Part shown: positions 25,564 to 34,577 of the stretch, piece by piece
Position numbering within the stretch: position 1 is the stretch's first letter
How the letters are laid out: each line of letters opens with the position of its first letter
Notes under the pieces: model-generated
Told to the model about the DNA's origin: nothing
Databases searched by the model: none
Seen by the model: only the letters and a program-made list of their open reading frames with translations
Position numbers and translations under genes: made by a program
From: Fluviicola sp.
Lineage (GTDB): Bacteria; Bacteroidota; Bacteroidia; Flavobacteriales_D; Crocinitomicaceae
Reading direction: 5' to 3'
NCBI RefSeq assembly: GCF_039596395.1
Contig: NZ_JBCNJT010000004.1
Location: 1 to 64,000 of the forward strand
DNA length: 64,000 nt

Positions 25564-26657
25564 GCGTTTAACGTTTCTATTACTTTGTTTACTTCCCATG
25601 CTTCCATTACCGGACTTATCGGCAGGCTCAGGACCGTTCGGTGGATTTCTTCCGTAAGTGGCAAATGAAGTTCGTTCCATTCCTTGTAAGCTTCCTGTTT
25701 ATGCGGAGCTATCGGGTAATGAATCAGTGTCTGAATGCCGTTCTCCAATAAATAAGCCTGTAATTCTTCCCGGTTTTCGGTACGAATGACAAACAAGTGC
25801 CACACATGTTCTTGCTCATCCTGCGGGAATTCCGGTAACACAATCTTCGGATTGGAGATTTGATCGATATATTGTCTGGCAATTTTCCGGCGAATAGCAT
25901 TTTCTTTATCCAAAAAAGGCAGTTTCACGGAAAGATATCCGGCTTGTAATTCATCGAGGCGGCTGTTCACTCCTTTTACCTGGTTCAAATATTTCTTTTG
26001 GGAACCGTAATTTCCGATTATACGGACCATTGCAGCCAGTTCATCGTCATTGGTGGTAACTGCCCCACCATCACCCAACGCGCCCAGGTTCTTTCCCGGA
26101 TAAAAACTGAAACCGGAAGCATCTCCCAAATTCCCCGTCTTTTTGCCGTTGAATTCCGCTCCGATTGCCTGCGCATTATCTTCGATACACAATAAATGGT
26201 GTTCCTCCAGGAAAGCCTCCAACTTATCCGACCAGGAAACCCGGCCATACAAATGGACATTTAAAAGCGCTTTGGTTTTCTGTGAGACAAGTTTCCCGGC
26301 CGCTTCCACATCCAGGTTCATGGTTTCCGGGTCCGGCTCTACCAGAACAGGGATCAACCCGTTTTCCGAAATTGCCAAAATGGATGCGATATACGTATTG
26401 GCCGGAACCAATACCTCATCACCGGGCTGTAATTTTCCCAGGTGCAAATATGCTTTCAGGATCAATGTCAGGGCGTCCAGGCCATTTGCCACACCAATTG
26501 CATGTTTAGAGCCGGTGTATGCTGCTAATTCCTGCTCGAACTGCTTCAGCATTCCTCCCTGGATATACCAGCCCGAATCGATCAGATCAGCACTTTTTTG
26601 AACCAGCGCTTCGCGGTACTGTGCATTGATCTTTTGAAGGTCTAAAAATTTAATCAT
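25557..26657 (-). CDS. DegT/DnrJ/EryC1/StrS sugar aminotransferase, FdtB/QdtB type
   Basis: The product has 366 aa. These PLP enzymes aminate nucleotide-linked keto sugars. The fold-type I elements are present: [15 protein letters not shown] (about 56-70), [13 protein letters not shown], the PLP-ring Asp in [17 protein letters not shown] and the Schiff-base lysine in [19 protein letters not shown] (about 185). With the FdtA-like isomerase and the hexapeptide acyltransferase upstream in the same operon, the expected reaction is 3-amination of dTDP-3-keto-6-deoxyhexose. The start overlaps the acyltransferase by 8 nt. Confidence 0.92.
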   Translation of the reverse strand: MIKFLDLQKINAQYREALVQKSADLIDSGWYIQGGMLKQFEQELAAYTGSKHAIGVANGLDALTLILKAYLHLGKLQPGDEVLVPANTYIASILAISENGLIPVLVEPDPETMNLDVEAAGKLVSQKTKALLNVHLYGRVSWSDKLEAFLEEHHLLCIEDNAQAIGAEFNGKKTGNLGDASGFSFYPGKNLGALGDGGAVTTNDDELAAMVRIIGNYGSQKKYLNQVKGVNSRLDELQAGYLSVKLPFLDKENAIRRKIARQYIDQISNPKIVLPEFPQDEQEHVWHLFVIRTENREELQAYLLENGIQTLIHYPIAPHKQEAYKEWNELHLPLTEEIHRTVLSLPISPVMEAWEVNKVIETLNAY

Positions 26658-27120
26658 TGATTTTTCGAATAAAACGTGCGGGCGACCCCATCCACAATTC
26701 TCCGGCGGGAACGGATTTCGTAAGCAGCGAACCGGCTCCTATCATAGCTCCCTTGCCGATGGTTATTCCACCTAAAATAACCGAACCTGCCCCGATGGAC
26801 ACACCATCTTCAATAACGGTTTGCTGAAAAGCCTCCGGGTAATGTTTGGAACGCGGGTATTTGTCATTGGTAAAACTGACGTTCGGGCCAATAAATACCT
26901 GGTTCCCGATACGAAGTCCATCCCATAGGTAAACGCCGCTTTTGATCGTACAATTGTCCCCGATCACTACATCGTTCTCAATAAACGTATGGCAATTGAC
27001 ATTGCAATTTGTTCCGATCCGTGCCTGAGGCAGAATCACAGCAAACTGCCACACAACGGTTCCAGCCCCGATTTGCCCGGATTGCACATCTGCCAGCGGA
27101 TGAATGGTTACTTCGCTCAT
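26650..27120 (-). CDS. Left-handed beta-helix acyltransferase, FdtC/QdtC type
   Basis: The product has 156 aa. Hexapeptide repeats run through the chain ([LIV]-G-x4): [67 protein letters not shown], closing with [12 protein letters not shown]. These are typical of sugar N-acyltransferases that act on 3-amino-3,6-dideoxyhexoses using acetyl-CoA. NDKYPRSK after the FTND loop matches the WxcM-N/FdtC-type group. It shares an ATGA overlap with fdtA and an 8-nt overlap with the aminotransferase, so the three are tightly coupled. Confidence 0.92.
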   Translation of the reverse strand: MSEVTIHPLADVQSGQIGAGTVVWQFAVILPQARIGTNCNVNCHTFIENDVVIGDNCTIKSGVYLWDGLRIGNQVFIGPNVSFTNDKYPRSKHYPEAFQQTVIEDGVSIGAGSVILGGITIGKGAMIGAGSLLTKSVPAGELWMGSPARFIRKIND

Positions 27121-27527
27121 TTCTGCTGCATTTGTTGGAATTCTTCGTAGCTGCGGATGTAATCTTTTTCGTCGTAAAGCGAATTGGTTATCACCAACTG
27201 CACGGCGGTGTGTGAGTAAGCCATTTCATGCCAGGTTAAAGCCGGAATATACAAGCCCTCGTTCGGATTTTTCAAAACAAAATGCTCTTTCTCACCGGTA
27301 ATCGATTCGGTAGTGACTTCAATAATCCCCGAAAGTGCGATCAAAATCATTTCGGTATGGTGATGGGTATGTCTTCCCCGCGTAATACTATCGGGAGTAA
27401 AGTAGGTCCAGAAAACGCGTTTGATATCAAAAGGAACTTCTCCGAAGGATTCACCGACAGATAAATAGCCTTCTGCAGGTTTCCCGATTTTCCTGAACGA
27501 TATCAGTTTAACTTTTGAAAGAGGCAT
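27117..27527 (-). CDS. dTDP-4-keto-6-deoxyhexose 3,4-ketoisomerase, FdtA/QdtA cupin
   Basis: The product has 136 aa and is a single cupin domain. [20 protein letters not shown] and the HTHHH cluster of [16 protein letters not shown] (about 51-66) match the FdtA/QdtA family, whose His residues act in moving the keto group from C4 to C3 of dTDP-4-keto-6-deoxyglucose. The product with the next two genes would be dTDP-Fuc3NAc or dTDP-Qui3NAc, depending on C4 stereochemistry, which sequence reading cannot settle. The rmlA and rmlB genes needed upstream in the pathway are not in this window. Confidence 0.92.
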   Translation of the reverse strand: MPLSKVKLISFRKIGKPAEGYLSVGESFGEVPFDIKRVFWTYFTPDSITRGRHTHHHTEMILIALSGIIEVTTESITGEKEHFVLKNPNEGLYIPALTWHEMAYSHTAVQLVITNSLYDEKDYIRSYEEFQQMQQK

Positions 27528-27528
27528 A

Positions 27529-29358
27529 TTACTTTCTTTTTACGAGTTGATAAAAGTTATAATTGGAATCATCCGTTTTTAGTTGTTTGAGCTTCCATCT
27601 TTTCAGCACCAGCGGAAACGACCGGTTATTATGAACAGCCACATATCCGATCTTTAGCTCACTGAACATGGAATCCTGGTACGAAATATACTCTTTTTCC
27701 GGCTTTCCGATGGGAAAAGGTTTCAGTTGATACAAATGCGACTGCCGGATAATCTGTTCATACAATGCATTGGAGGGTTTCAACTCCGGTACTGAAAAAC
27801 TGATCAGCCTAGAATCGGTAAAAGACATCAACCCTTCCAATCCGCTGAAAAACACCGGATCGTTGGCACTAAATACGTTGTCCATTTTCCCATAATCATT
27901 GAATGATGCGATCCGGGCCCTCATCAATGGCAAGTAGGTTTCTTTTTGCGCCGAAGACAAAAAACGGGTATTGTTTTTAGGTAAAACCACATCGATTGCG
28001 ATCATTACCAACAGGAAAAGAGAGATAATCCCATATTGTCTGACACTTGAAAAATAAAGTACCGACACAAATACCACTGCAATGGAACTGTAATAAAAGT
28101 TACTCCACAATTGCACGGCATCGGCCAGGTGGAAAATCAGGCACCAGCATATTAACCCGATGATACTTCCCGCAAACATCCATAAAAACAATGCTCTGAC
28201 CTGTTTGAACGCATCGTCGCGCCATTTCCAAACAAGCACCACTAGCAAGGGCATCAATCCCAAAACCATGTATATTCCCGTTTTTCCTAAAATATTTATG
28301 CGCGTTTTGATGCTTGTGCCATCCAACGGCAATTTCTGAGGATAAATCAATGCGTTCTGCTTTCCGGCGGAAAATAAGTAATAAAACCCAGCCAGGTAAA
28401 TAAGCAACAGTAGAGGCACTATCAACCACTTTATCTTTTCCGGTTTCAATCCGTTTTTACGCAAATCCCATAAGAAAACGAGCCCCGCGAGGCCTGTATA
28501 AACCGGAAGGCCTGTTGTAAAACACAAGGAGAAAACAGCTGCAAGGATCAGCACTACCTTTGTTTCGGAAGCTAAAACCTGGCTGATAAAAACCAGGAAA
28601 AATGCATACAACAAGATTAGTTTCGGATAAAACAATCCGCTGAAATCTCCGTATTCATTTGCCCCGAATATTGCATTGAACAAAAAAGTAGAACCCGAAA
28701 GCGTCAGTAAAACACCTGTTGCAAGCATCGCATAAAGGACTACAAAACGAGATGGACGCAATTGATTAAATAAATCCAGTAATGCCTGGAAGACGAGAGG
28801 AAGGAAAACCAGGAATATTCCGGCGTAAACACTTTGATTGGTATTCAACCCACATACTTTACGGATCAGTCCGAAACACCACAAATCCCAGTAATGGTAA
28901 ATCTCCGTATAAGTTGATCCTGCCAGAAAATAATTCAGGTTTTTGGTCTCCATTCCGCTATCGAGCATAAATGCTGACAGTTTACCATAAAACAGGTAAT
29001 CACCACTTAGGATCAGGTGGTTTTCCATGGGAAGCAGGACCAAGAAACCTACTAAAAAAACAAGTATTCCTGAAACCAGCAGTATCCATCTTAAATCAAA
29101 GAACCATTTGCCGGAAAATAGCGTACGTATGTTTTTTACATTCCTCAAAACCTGGAACAGGAACAAAACAACTACCGGAAGTAATATGGTTTTACCGGCT
29201 GTGTACCAAACCGCCACAACACTTACAATGACAATTAATCCGGATAAAAGTTGAACACTCAACGATTGCTTTTCAAGGATTCCTCCCAGAAAAAGTTGGC
29301 CCGTTAGTTTTGATCCGATCAACAAACAGACAATAAAAAGCAGTAGAACTATCAGCAT
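27529..29358 (-). CDS. Large polytopic membrane protein in the polysaccharide locus
   Basis: I use ATG 29358 (MLIVLLLFIVCLLIG); a TTG 12 nt upstream, directly after the preceding stop, is possible. The product has about 609 aa with roughly 12 hydrophobic helices and a soluble C-terminal region of about 150 residues. The N-terminal loop has SGDYLFYGKLSAFML and STYTEIYHYWDLW. The topology resembles GT-C glycosyltransferases or Wzy-type polymerases, but I see no diagnostic DxD or DE motif in the first loop. It is the second gene of the minus-strand operon and lies 1 nt before fdtA. Confidence 0.75.
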   Translation of the reverse strand: MLIVLLLFIVCLLIGSKLTGQLFLGGILEKQSLSVQLLSGLIVIVSVVAVWYTAGKTILLPVVVLFLFQVLRNVKNIRTLFSGKWFFDLRWILLVSGILVFLVGFLVLLPMENHLILSGDYLFYGKLSAFMLDSGMETKNLNYFLAGSTYTEIYHYWDLWCFGLIRKVCGLNTNQSVYAGIFLVFLPLVFQALLDLFNQLRPSRFVVLYAMLATGVLLTLSGSTFLFNAIFGANEYGDFSGLFYPKLILLYAFFLVFISQVLASETKVVLILAAVFSLCFTTGLPVYTGLAGLVFLWDLRKNGLKPEKIKWLIVPLLLLIYLAGFYYLFSAGKQNALIYPQKLPLDGTSIKTRINILGKTGIYMVLGLMPLLVVLVWKWRDDAFKQVRALFLWMFAGSIIGLICWCLIFHLADAVQLWSNFYYSSIAVVFVSVLYFSSVRQYGIISLFLLVMIAIDVVLPKNNTRFLSSAQKETYLPLMRARIASFNDYGKMDNVFSANDPVFFSGLEGLMSFTDSRLISFSVPELKPSNALYEQIIRQSHLYQLKPFPIGKPEKEYISYQDSMFSELKIGYVAVHNNRSFPLVLKRWKLKQLKTDDSNYNFYQLVKRK

Positions 29359-29370
29359 CACAGTTTCCAA

Positions 29371-30300
29371 TTAATGTTCATCAATAATGGTATACTGCGG
29401 GCGATTCCTAACCTCATCCAAAACCCTCCACAAGTATTCACCCAAAATCCCCAAGCCTATCATTTGGAACGAACCGATAAACAAAACCGTTATCATCAGT
29501 GCAGACCAGCCTTCTATTTCAATATTCCCGATCAATTTATTGATCAGGATGTAAATTGAATAAACCAGCGACAGGAAACCAAAAACCAATCCTGTTACAC
29601 TTAGAATCCGGATAGGGACAAAGGAAAATGCAATAAATGAGTCGATGAACAACTTCATTTTCTTTTTGAATGTCCAGCGGCTTTTCCCCAATTTCCGTTC
29701 TTCCCTGACGTAGGGAATAGTCGCCGTGGGATATCCCAAAATGAACATCAGGTACAAAATATTCGTATTCTTCTCACCGGTCAGTAAAACCTGTTCTTTG
29801 ACAATTTTATCGAACAATACAAAATCAAATCCTCCTTTCGGAAGGTCTGAAATCGCATATTTACGCATCAGGGAGTTGAACAGTTTGGACGTTCTTTTGG
29901 ACACAAAGCCGTCCATATTGTTGGCACGTTGACCGATCACCAGCTTGAAGCCGTTTTTCCAATATTTGAACATCTCAAACGTCAACTCAACCGGATCCTG
30001 CAAATCTGCAGATACAACCACGTTGATATCTCCGCTTGCTTTTTTCATTCCTGCTGTGATTGCAATGTAGGACCCTACATTTTTTCCAAAACGGATCAAA
30101 CGGACTTTTTCGGGATGTCGGGAATGAATTTTTTGCAATTCCGCCCACGTATTGTCTTTACTGCCATCATCGACAAATACATACTCAAACGCCACTTCAT
30201 CGCCAAATAGTTTTTCATTTTCCAATAACCTGGAAAAAGTGACGGGAATGTTCGGCTCATTATAATAGCAGGGAATGATATAGGAGAAAGTTAGTTCCAT
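29371..30300 (-). CDS. GT2 family glycosyltransferase with two C-terminal membrane helices
   Basis: I start at ATG 30300 (MELTFSYIIPCYYNEPNI). A longer frame from 30342 would include the promoter box. The product has 309 aa. The GT-A core has SYIIPCYYNE, EYVFVDDGSKDNTW, VVVSADLQDP (DxQDP, the metal and donor site) and a QRANNMDGFVSKRTSKLFN helix. Two hydrophobic segments near 230-255 and 265-290 place it with dolichyl/undecaprenyl-phosphate sugar synthases (DPM1/GtrB-like). It is the first gene of the five-gene inverted block. Confidence 0.92.
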   Translation of the reverse strand: MELTFSYIIPCYYNEPNIPVTFSRLLENEKLFGDEVAFEYVFVDDGSKDNTWAELQKIHSRHPEKVRLIRFGKNVGSYIAITAGMKKASGDINVVVSADLQDPVELTFEMFKYWKNGFKLVIGQRANNMDGFVSKRTSKLFNSLMRKYAISDLPKGGFDFVLFDKIVKEQVLLTGEKNTNILYLMFILGYPTATIPYVREERKLGKSRWTFKKKMKLFIDSFIAFSFVPIRILSVTGLVFGFLSLVYSIYILINKLIGNIEIEGWSALMITVLFIGSFQMIGLGILGEYLWRVLDEVRNRPQYTIIDEH

Positions 30301-30343
30301 TAAGATTGTAGTTTCAACGGCTAATTTAATGAAACATGCCAAA

Positions 30344-30351
30344 CAAAAATA
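30344..30351 (-). promoter_or_regulatory. -7 box heading the inverted fdt-type operon
   Basis: On the minus strand this reads TATTTTTG, an exact TAnnTTTG match, 43 nt upstream of the ATG at 30300. No TTG is present 19-20 nt further upstream. It lies in the 161-nt divergent spacer shared with the methyltransferase gene at 30462. Confidence 0.5.
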
Positions 30352-30461
30352 CTTCTGACGCTAGAATGTTGCCATTAATTTAATCATCTTTGTAATCGAA
30401 GCTGCCGGTGACATCTTCGGTTACCAAACTACAATTTAAGTCGAAACGCGATACGGATATT

Positions 30462-31334
30462 ATGGATCTACACAAAACCTGTTTTGTTTGTCAGTCTTCT
30501 GAACTAAGGCCTTTGACAGGGTACTACGAAAAGCACTCTTTGGTAAAATGCCGGTCATGCAAGTTGGTCTTTGCCCATAAAATTCCCAGCACCGACGAAT
30601 TAAACGAACACTATAAGAATTATTCATACGAAGGGAATGCAACCCTTTCGGAAATGACGCGCACAGCCTATTCAAAACTGCTGGATGAATTCGAAAAATT
30701 CAGAAAAACGAATCGCATACTGGATGCCGGTTGCGGAAGAGGCTGGTTTTTGGAAGAAGCAAAAAAGCGCGGATGGGAAGTTTATGGCACTGAATTTTCC
30801 GACAAGGCAATCGAAGTTTGCTCCGCGAAAGGAATAAACATGAAACACGGTGCTTTGTCGCCCGATATGTTCGAAGAAAATTTCTTTGATGTGATTACCT
30901 CTTTTGAAGTCATTGAGCACATCAATAATCCGTTGACGGACCTGGAAGCGATCCATTCTTTTTTGCGGAAAGACGGCCTGCTTTATTGCACAACTCCCAA
31001 CTTCAATTCAGTGATGCGCTATTACCTGAAGGAAAAATACAACGTCATAGAATACCCCGAACATCTTACGTATTACACGAAAAAAACGCTGACAAATACC
31101 ATTGAAGAATTCCCGTTCAAACGGATGAAATTCCTTTCAACCGGTATCAGCATTACGCGTATCAAACAATCGTTGGGACAAAACCAGCCGGCAAGTGCTC
31201 AATCAAGTGACGATAACATGCGGGAAGCAATTTCCAAAAAATGGTACCTGGACCTTGCAAAACGCATCCTGAACACCTTCTTCACCTGGACAAACACAGG
31301 ACTTACCCTCAAGGCCTATTACATCAAAAAATAG
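30462..31334 (+). CDS. SAM-dependent methyltransferase with N-terminal zinc-ribbon
   Basis: I start at ATG 30462 (MDLHKTCFVCQ); GTG 30408 is upstream in frame but less likely. The product has 290 aa. Cys pairs CFVC and CRSC (about residues 7-10 and 34-37) suggest a zinc ribbon as in C-methyltransferase-type sugar enzymes. The class I core has RILDAGCGRGWFLEEA (motif I, about 85-100), YGTEFSDKAIEVC and FDVITSFEVIEHINNP. It probably modifies a sugar or lipid-linked intermediate of the locus. It is the first gene of the second plus-strand run, with 6 nt to the next gene. Confidence 0.9.
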   Translation: MDLHKTCFVCQSSELRPLTGYYEKHSLVKCRSCKLVFAHKIPSTDELNEHYKNYSYEGNATLSEMTRTAYSKLLDEFEKFRKTNRILDAGCGRGWFLEEAKKRGWEVYGTEFSDKAIEVCSAKGINMKHGALSPDMFEENFFDVITSFEVIEHINNPLTDLEAIHSFLRKDGLLYCTTPNFNSVMRYYLKEKYNVIEYPEHLTYYTKKTLTNTIEEFPFKRMKFLSTGISITRIKQSLGQNQPASAQSSDDNMREAISKKWYLDLAKRILNTFFTWTNTGLTLKAYYIKK

Positions 31335-31340
31335 TTCCGG

Positions 31341-32450
31341 GTGAAAGTATGTTACATCATATCGGAAACCGATAAGGCAGTATTCTTCGAACAAACTGCG
31401 CTGCATTTAAAGCAACAGAACCTGGATGTGAGTTACATCCTGATTAATTCCACGGATGGAGCACTTCACCGGTTCCTCGTGGAAAACGGCTTTACCGTTT
31501 ATACATTCGAAGCCGGGAGTTTACTGAAATCGCGCAAAACCATTCTTGCTTGCAAAAAGCTATTGAAAGAATTAGCGATTTCCCATGTGCATTGTCACCT
31601 GGCAAGTGCTAACTGGATCGGTTTATGGGCCGCAAAACTAGCAGGGATCCCAAATCGTATTTACACCCGTCATTCCGGAAAACCATTAAACCTCGGCTGG
31701 AAAGAACGCATTATCGACAAGGTTCAGAACCGGCTTGCGACCAAAATCGTGGCCATTTCCAAAAACATCGATGAATTATTGGCCGGTCAGGGAATATCTT
31801 CCGGAAAAAGAGTGTTGGTCCATCACGGGTTTGAACTGAACCGGTTTGCAAATCCGGATCCTGAGGAAGTGGGGCGATTGAACCGGCAAAACAATCCCGG
31901 TCATCAACAACCGGTTATCGGAGTCATTGCGCGCTGGATGGAATGGAAAGGAATTCACTATACCATTGACGCTTTCAGCGAACTGTTGAAGGAAAAACCG
32001 GATGCTTTGCTGTGTTTATTCGGCGCTTCTGAAAATGCCGATTATGCTTCCGGGATCCGGACAAAGCTCAGTCACCTTCCGGAACGGAATTACCGGGTTA
32101 TTTCTTTTGAAAACAACGTCTTCGACCTCTATCAGTTATTCGATGTTTACGTTCACGTTCCGGTAAACCCGCAATGTGAGGCTTTCGGGCAAACATACGT
32201 GGAGGCTTTGGCTGCAGGAATTCCTTCTATATTTACACTTAGCGGTATCGCACGGGAATTCGTCGTTCACGAGGAACACGCGCTGGTTGTTCCCTTCCGC
32301 GATTCCCGGGCAATTTACGAAGCGATGATCCGTTTACTGGATGACGAAACCCTTTGCACGAAACTGAAAACGAACGGTGTGAAACGCGTAAACGAATTAT
32401 TCAGCTTTGATGCGTATATTCGACAACTTCAAACAGTGTATAGTTCCTGA
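31341..32450 (+). CDS. GT4 family glycosyltransferase
   Basis: The product has 369 aa from GTG 31341. The N-terminal domain has KVCYIISETDKAVFFEQTA, HVHCHLASANWIGLWAAKLAG and RIYTRHSGKPLN. The C-terminal donor domain has VIGVIARWMEWKGIHYTID, LLCLFGASENADY, VYVHVPVNPQCEAFGQTYVEALAAGIPSI (the E-x7-E motif near 285-295). It is probably a retaining transferase using a nucleotide sugar. It is followed 3 nt later by a GT2 gene. Confidence 0.93.
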   Translation: MKVCYIISETDKAVFFEQTALHLKQQNLDVSYILINSTDGALHRFLVENGFTVYTFEAGSLLKSRKTILACKKLLKELAISHVHCHLASANWIGLWAAKLAGIPNRIYTRHSGKPLNLGWKERIIDKVQNRLATKIVAISKNIDELLAGQGISSGKRVLVHHGFELNRFANPDPEEVGRLNRQNNPGHQQPVIGVIARWMEWKGIHYTIDAFSELLKEKPDALLCLFGASENADYASGIRTKLSHLPERNYRVISFENNVFDLYQLFDVYVHVPVNPQCEAFGQTYVEALAAGIPSIFTLSGIAREFVVHEEHALVVPFRDSRAIYEAMIRLLDDETLCTKLKTNGVKRVNELFSFDAYIRQLQTVYSS

Positions 32451-32453
32451 TCC

Positions 32454-33344
32454 ATGTTTCTCTCAATCATTATTCCGACATACAATCGCGCACATTTGAT
32501 CGAACACACGCTGAAAAGTGTTTTGGACCAATCCTGCGATGATTTTGAGGTCATTATTATTGACGACGGAAGTTCGGATAATACGGAAGAAGTGGTCCGG
32601 CCTTATCTTTCTGAAAAAGTGCGTTACCTGCGTATTCCGAACAGCGAACGCGGAGCTGCCAGGAATCGGGGAACCGAACTGGCAAAAGGTGCATACCTGA
32701 ACTGGTTTGACAGCGATGATGAAATGCGCTCCAATCATGTGGCACAGGTCAAAGAACTCTGCACGAAACACGGAAACCCGGAAGTGGTGAACCTCATGTA
32801 CCAGATCAAAGATTCGGTCAGCGGGAAAATTACTCCGGTCCAGTCTTCCTACACAACAGGGCAAAAACAACGCAAGAATTTCCTGATCGAAGGAAATTAC
32901 CTGGCTTGTAACCCGGTGATTGTCCGCAGAGACATCGCACTGGCAAATCCTTTCATTGAGGACCGCGCTTTAAGTGCCAGTGAAGATTATGAATTGTGGC
33001 TGCGTTTATTGGCTAAATACCCGTTTTACCAATCCACTGAAATCACCTCTTTTTTAATCCAGCACGATGAACGGAGCGTCAATACCATGACCAATCCCGA
33101 CAAACTGGAAACGCGTTTTTTAACCTTCCTGAAATACATCGATGCCAATGAGGAACTGAAACAGTTTTTAGGAACGGATTACCCGTATTTTGTCATGAAA
33201 AACTACCTGATACTGGCTGTAGACCTGGCTTACAACGGTCACAAACAAAAAGGCTTCTTTTACCTGAAGAAAGCTTTCCGCGAACATAAAAGCGCTTTAA
33301 AGCAACGGGTATTTTGGGCAACTTTGAAACATTTGATCTTTTAA
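32454..33344 (+). CDS. GT2 family glycosyltransferase
   Basis: The product has 296 aa. The GT-A fold shows FLSIIIPTYNRAHLIEHTL, EVIIIDDGSSDNTEEV and LNWFDSDDEMRSNH, where DSDD is the DxD metal site at about residue 85. No membrane helices are present, so it is a soluble inverting transferase acting at the inner face of the membrane. It is the last gene before a 111-nt gap and a fresh promoter. Confidence 0.93.
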   Translation: MFLSIIIPTYNRAHLIEHTLKSVLDQSCDDFEVIIIDDGSSDNTEEVVRPYLSEKVRYLRIPNSERGAARNRGTELAKGAYLNWFDSDDEMRSNHVAQVKELCTKHGNPEVVNLMYQIKDSVSGKITPVQSSYTTGQKQRKNFLIEGNYLACNPVIVRRDIALANPFIEDRALSASEDYELWLRLLAKYPFYQSTEITSFLIQHDERSVNTMTNPDKLETRFLTFLKYIDANEELKQFLGTDYPYFVMKNYLILAVDLAYNGHKQKGFFYLKKAFREHKSALKQRVFWATLKHLIF

Positions 33345-33443
33345 CTTCCCTCAAACGTTCACCTGAAGAGGTCAAATATTCATCCGGCAGTTCCACTTAT
33401 TTTTTTAGTCGCCAAAAAATGATTTTTCTTAAGCAGATGCTGT

Positions 33444-33451
33444 TAATTTTG
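33444..33451 (+). promoter_or_regulatory. -7 promoter box four bases before the amidotransferase start
   Basis: TAATTTTG is an exact TAnnTTTG match, followed by TAGT and the ATG at 33456. Same geometry as at 6598; the mRNA would be leaderless. Confidence 0.5.
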
Positions 33452-33455
33452 TAGT

Positions 33456-34574
33456 ATGCTTGATTCCCAATATCAACAATGCGTAAGATGCGTAATGGAT
33501 ACGAGTGATCCTGATATTGTATTCCACGAAGACGGCACCTGCAATCATTGCTCTGACTACCTGCTGAAAATTTACCCTTTATTTGAAGATCCGAAAAAAA
33601 ACGAACGTTCCAGAAACCTGATCGACCAGATCAAATCCAAAGGAAAAGGCAAAAATTACGATTCGGTCATTGGCATCAGTGGCGGAGTTGACAGCTGTTA
33701 TACAGTCTATTATGCTAAAATAAACGGTTTAAATCCCTTGCTGGTTCATCTGGACAATGGCTGGAACACCGAACTGGCTGTTCAGAACATCCAAATCGTT
33801 GCTGAAAAACTGGAACTGGATTTGGAAACCGTGGTCCTGGATTGGTCTGAATTCCGGGAAATCCAGCTGGCATTTTTAAGATCATCCATCGTAGACATTG
33901 AAATTCCAAGTGATCTGGCAATTCCGGCTGCCCTGCATCAAATTGCAGAAAAGCACGGCATTAAAACCATTCTTTCAGGGGGAAATTATTCTTCAGAAGG
34001 AATTCTGCCGCTCCAATGGGGATATCACGTCATGAAGGACATGAAACTCTACCGTTACATCGTCCGGAAATTCAGCAAGGTTCAACGGAAAAAAACACCC
34101 GGATTCGGACTTTGGAAGGAATTTTACTACAAAATGATCAAAGGAATCAAAGTCTATTATCCGCTAAACTTCATCCATTACAACAAAGATGAAGCGCGTC
34201 TCCTGCTTGAAAAAGAACTGGGTTGCAGGTTTCCCGACAGAAAACACCAGGAATCACGCTACACGGGTTTCTGGCAATCTTACATTATGCCCGTAAAATA
34301 TGGCTTTGATTACCGCCGGGCGACTTTTTCCACCCAGATCTGCTCGAATCAGATTACCCGGGAAGAAGCCCTGGAGCGACTCAAAGCACTTCCCTACAAT
34401 CCGGAAACGATTGCCCGGGAAAAACATTTCATTTGTAAGAAACTGCAAATCTCCACAGAAGAATTCGACACCATTCTCCAACAACGGCCTTTAACGTATA
34501 AAGATTTTCCAAATTCAAAAAAGCGAATTAACTTCGTCTACAGCGTTTATCGCTTCTTATTTCCAAAAAGATAG
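33456..34574 (+). CDS. N-acetyl sugar amidotransferase, WbpG family
   Basis: The product has 372 aa. Two Cys pairs (C9-x2-C12 and C29-x2-C32) form a likely zinc site. The PP-loop SGGVDS at 75-80 activates the substrate with ATP. Other family stretches are LLVHLDNGWNTELAVQNI and TILSGGNYSSEGILP. WbpG/PseA-type enzymes convert an N-acetyl group of a nucleotide sugar to an acetamidino group, using ammonia supplied by HisH/HisF-like partners (WbpH, WbpI) in the studied systems. No such partner genes occur in the window. The epimerase gene starts 3 nt downstream. Confidence 0.92.
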   Translation: MLDSQYQQCVRCVMDTSDPDIVFHEDGTCNHCSDYLLKIYPLFEDPKKNERSRNLIDQIKSKGKGKNYDSVIGISGGVDSCYTVYYAKINGLNPLLVHLDNGWNTELAVQNIQIVAEKLELDLETVVLDWSEFREIQLAFLRSSIVDIEIPSDLAIPAALHQIAEKHGIKTILSGGNYSSEGILPLQWGYHVMKDMKLYRYIVRKFSKVQRKKTPGFGLWKEFYYKMIKGIKVYYPLNFIHYNKDEARLLLEKELGCRFPDRKHQESRYTGFWQSYIMPVKYGFDYRRATFSTQICSNQITREEALERLKALPYNPETIAREKHFICKKLQISTEEFDTILQQRPLTYKDFPNSKKRINFVYSVYRFLFPKR

Positions 34575-34577
34575 TTA

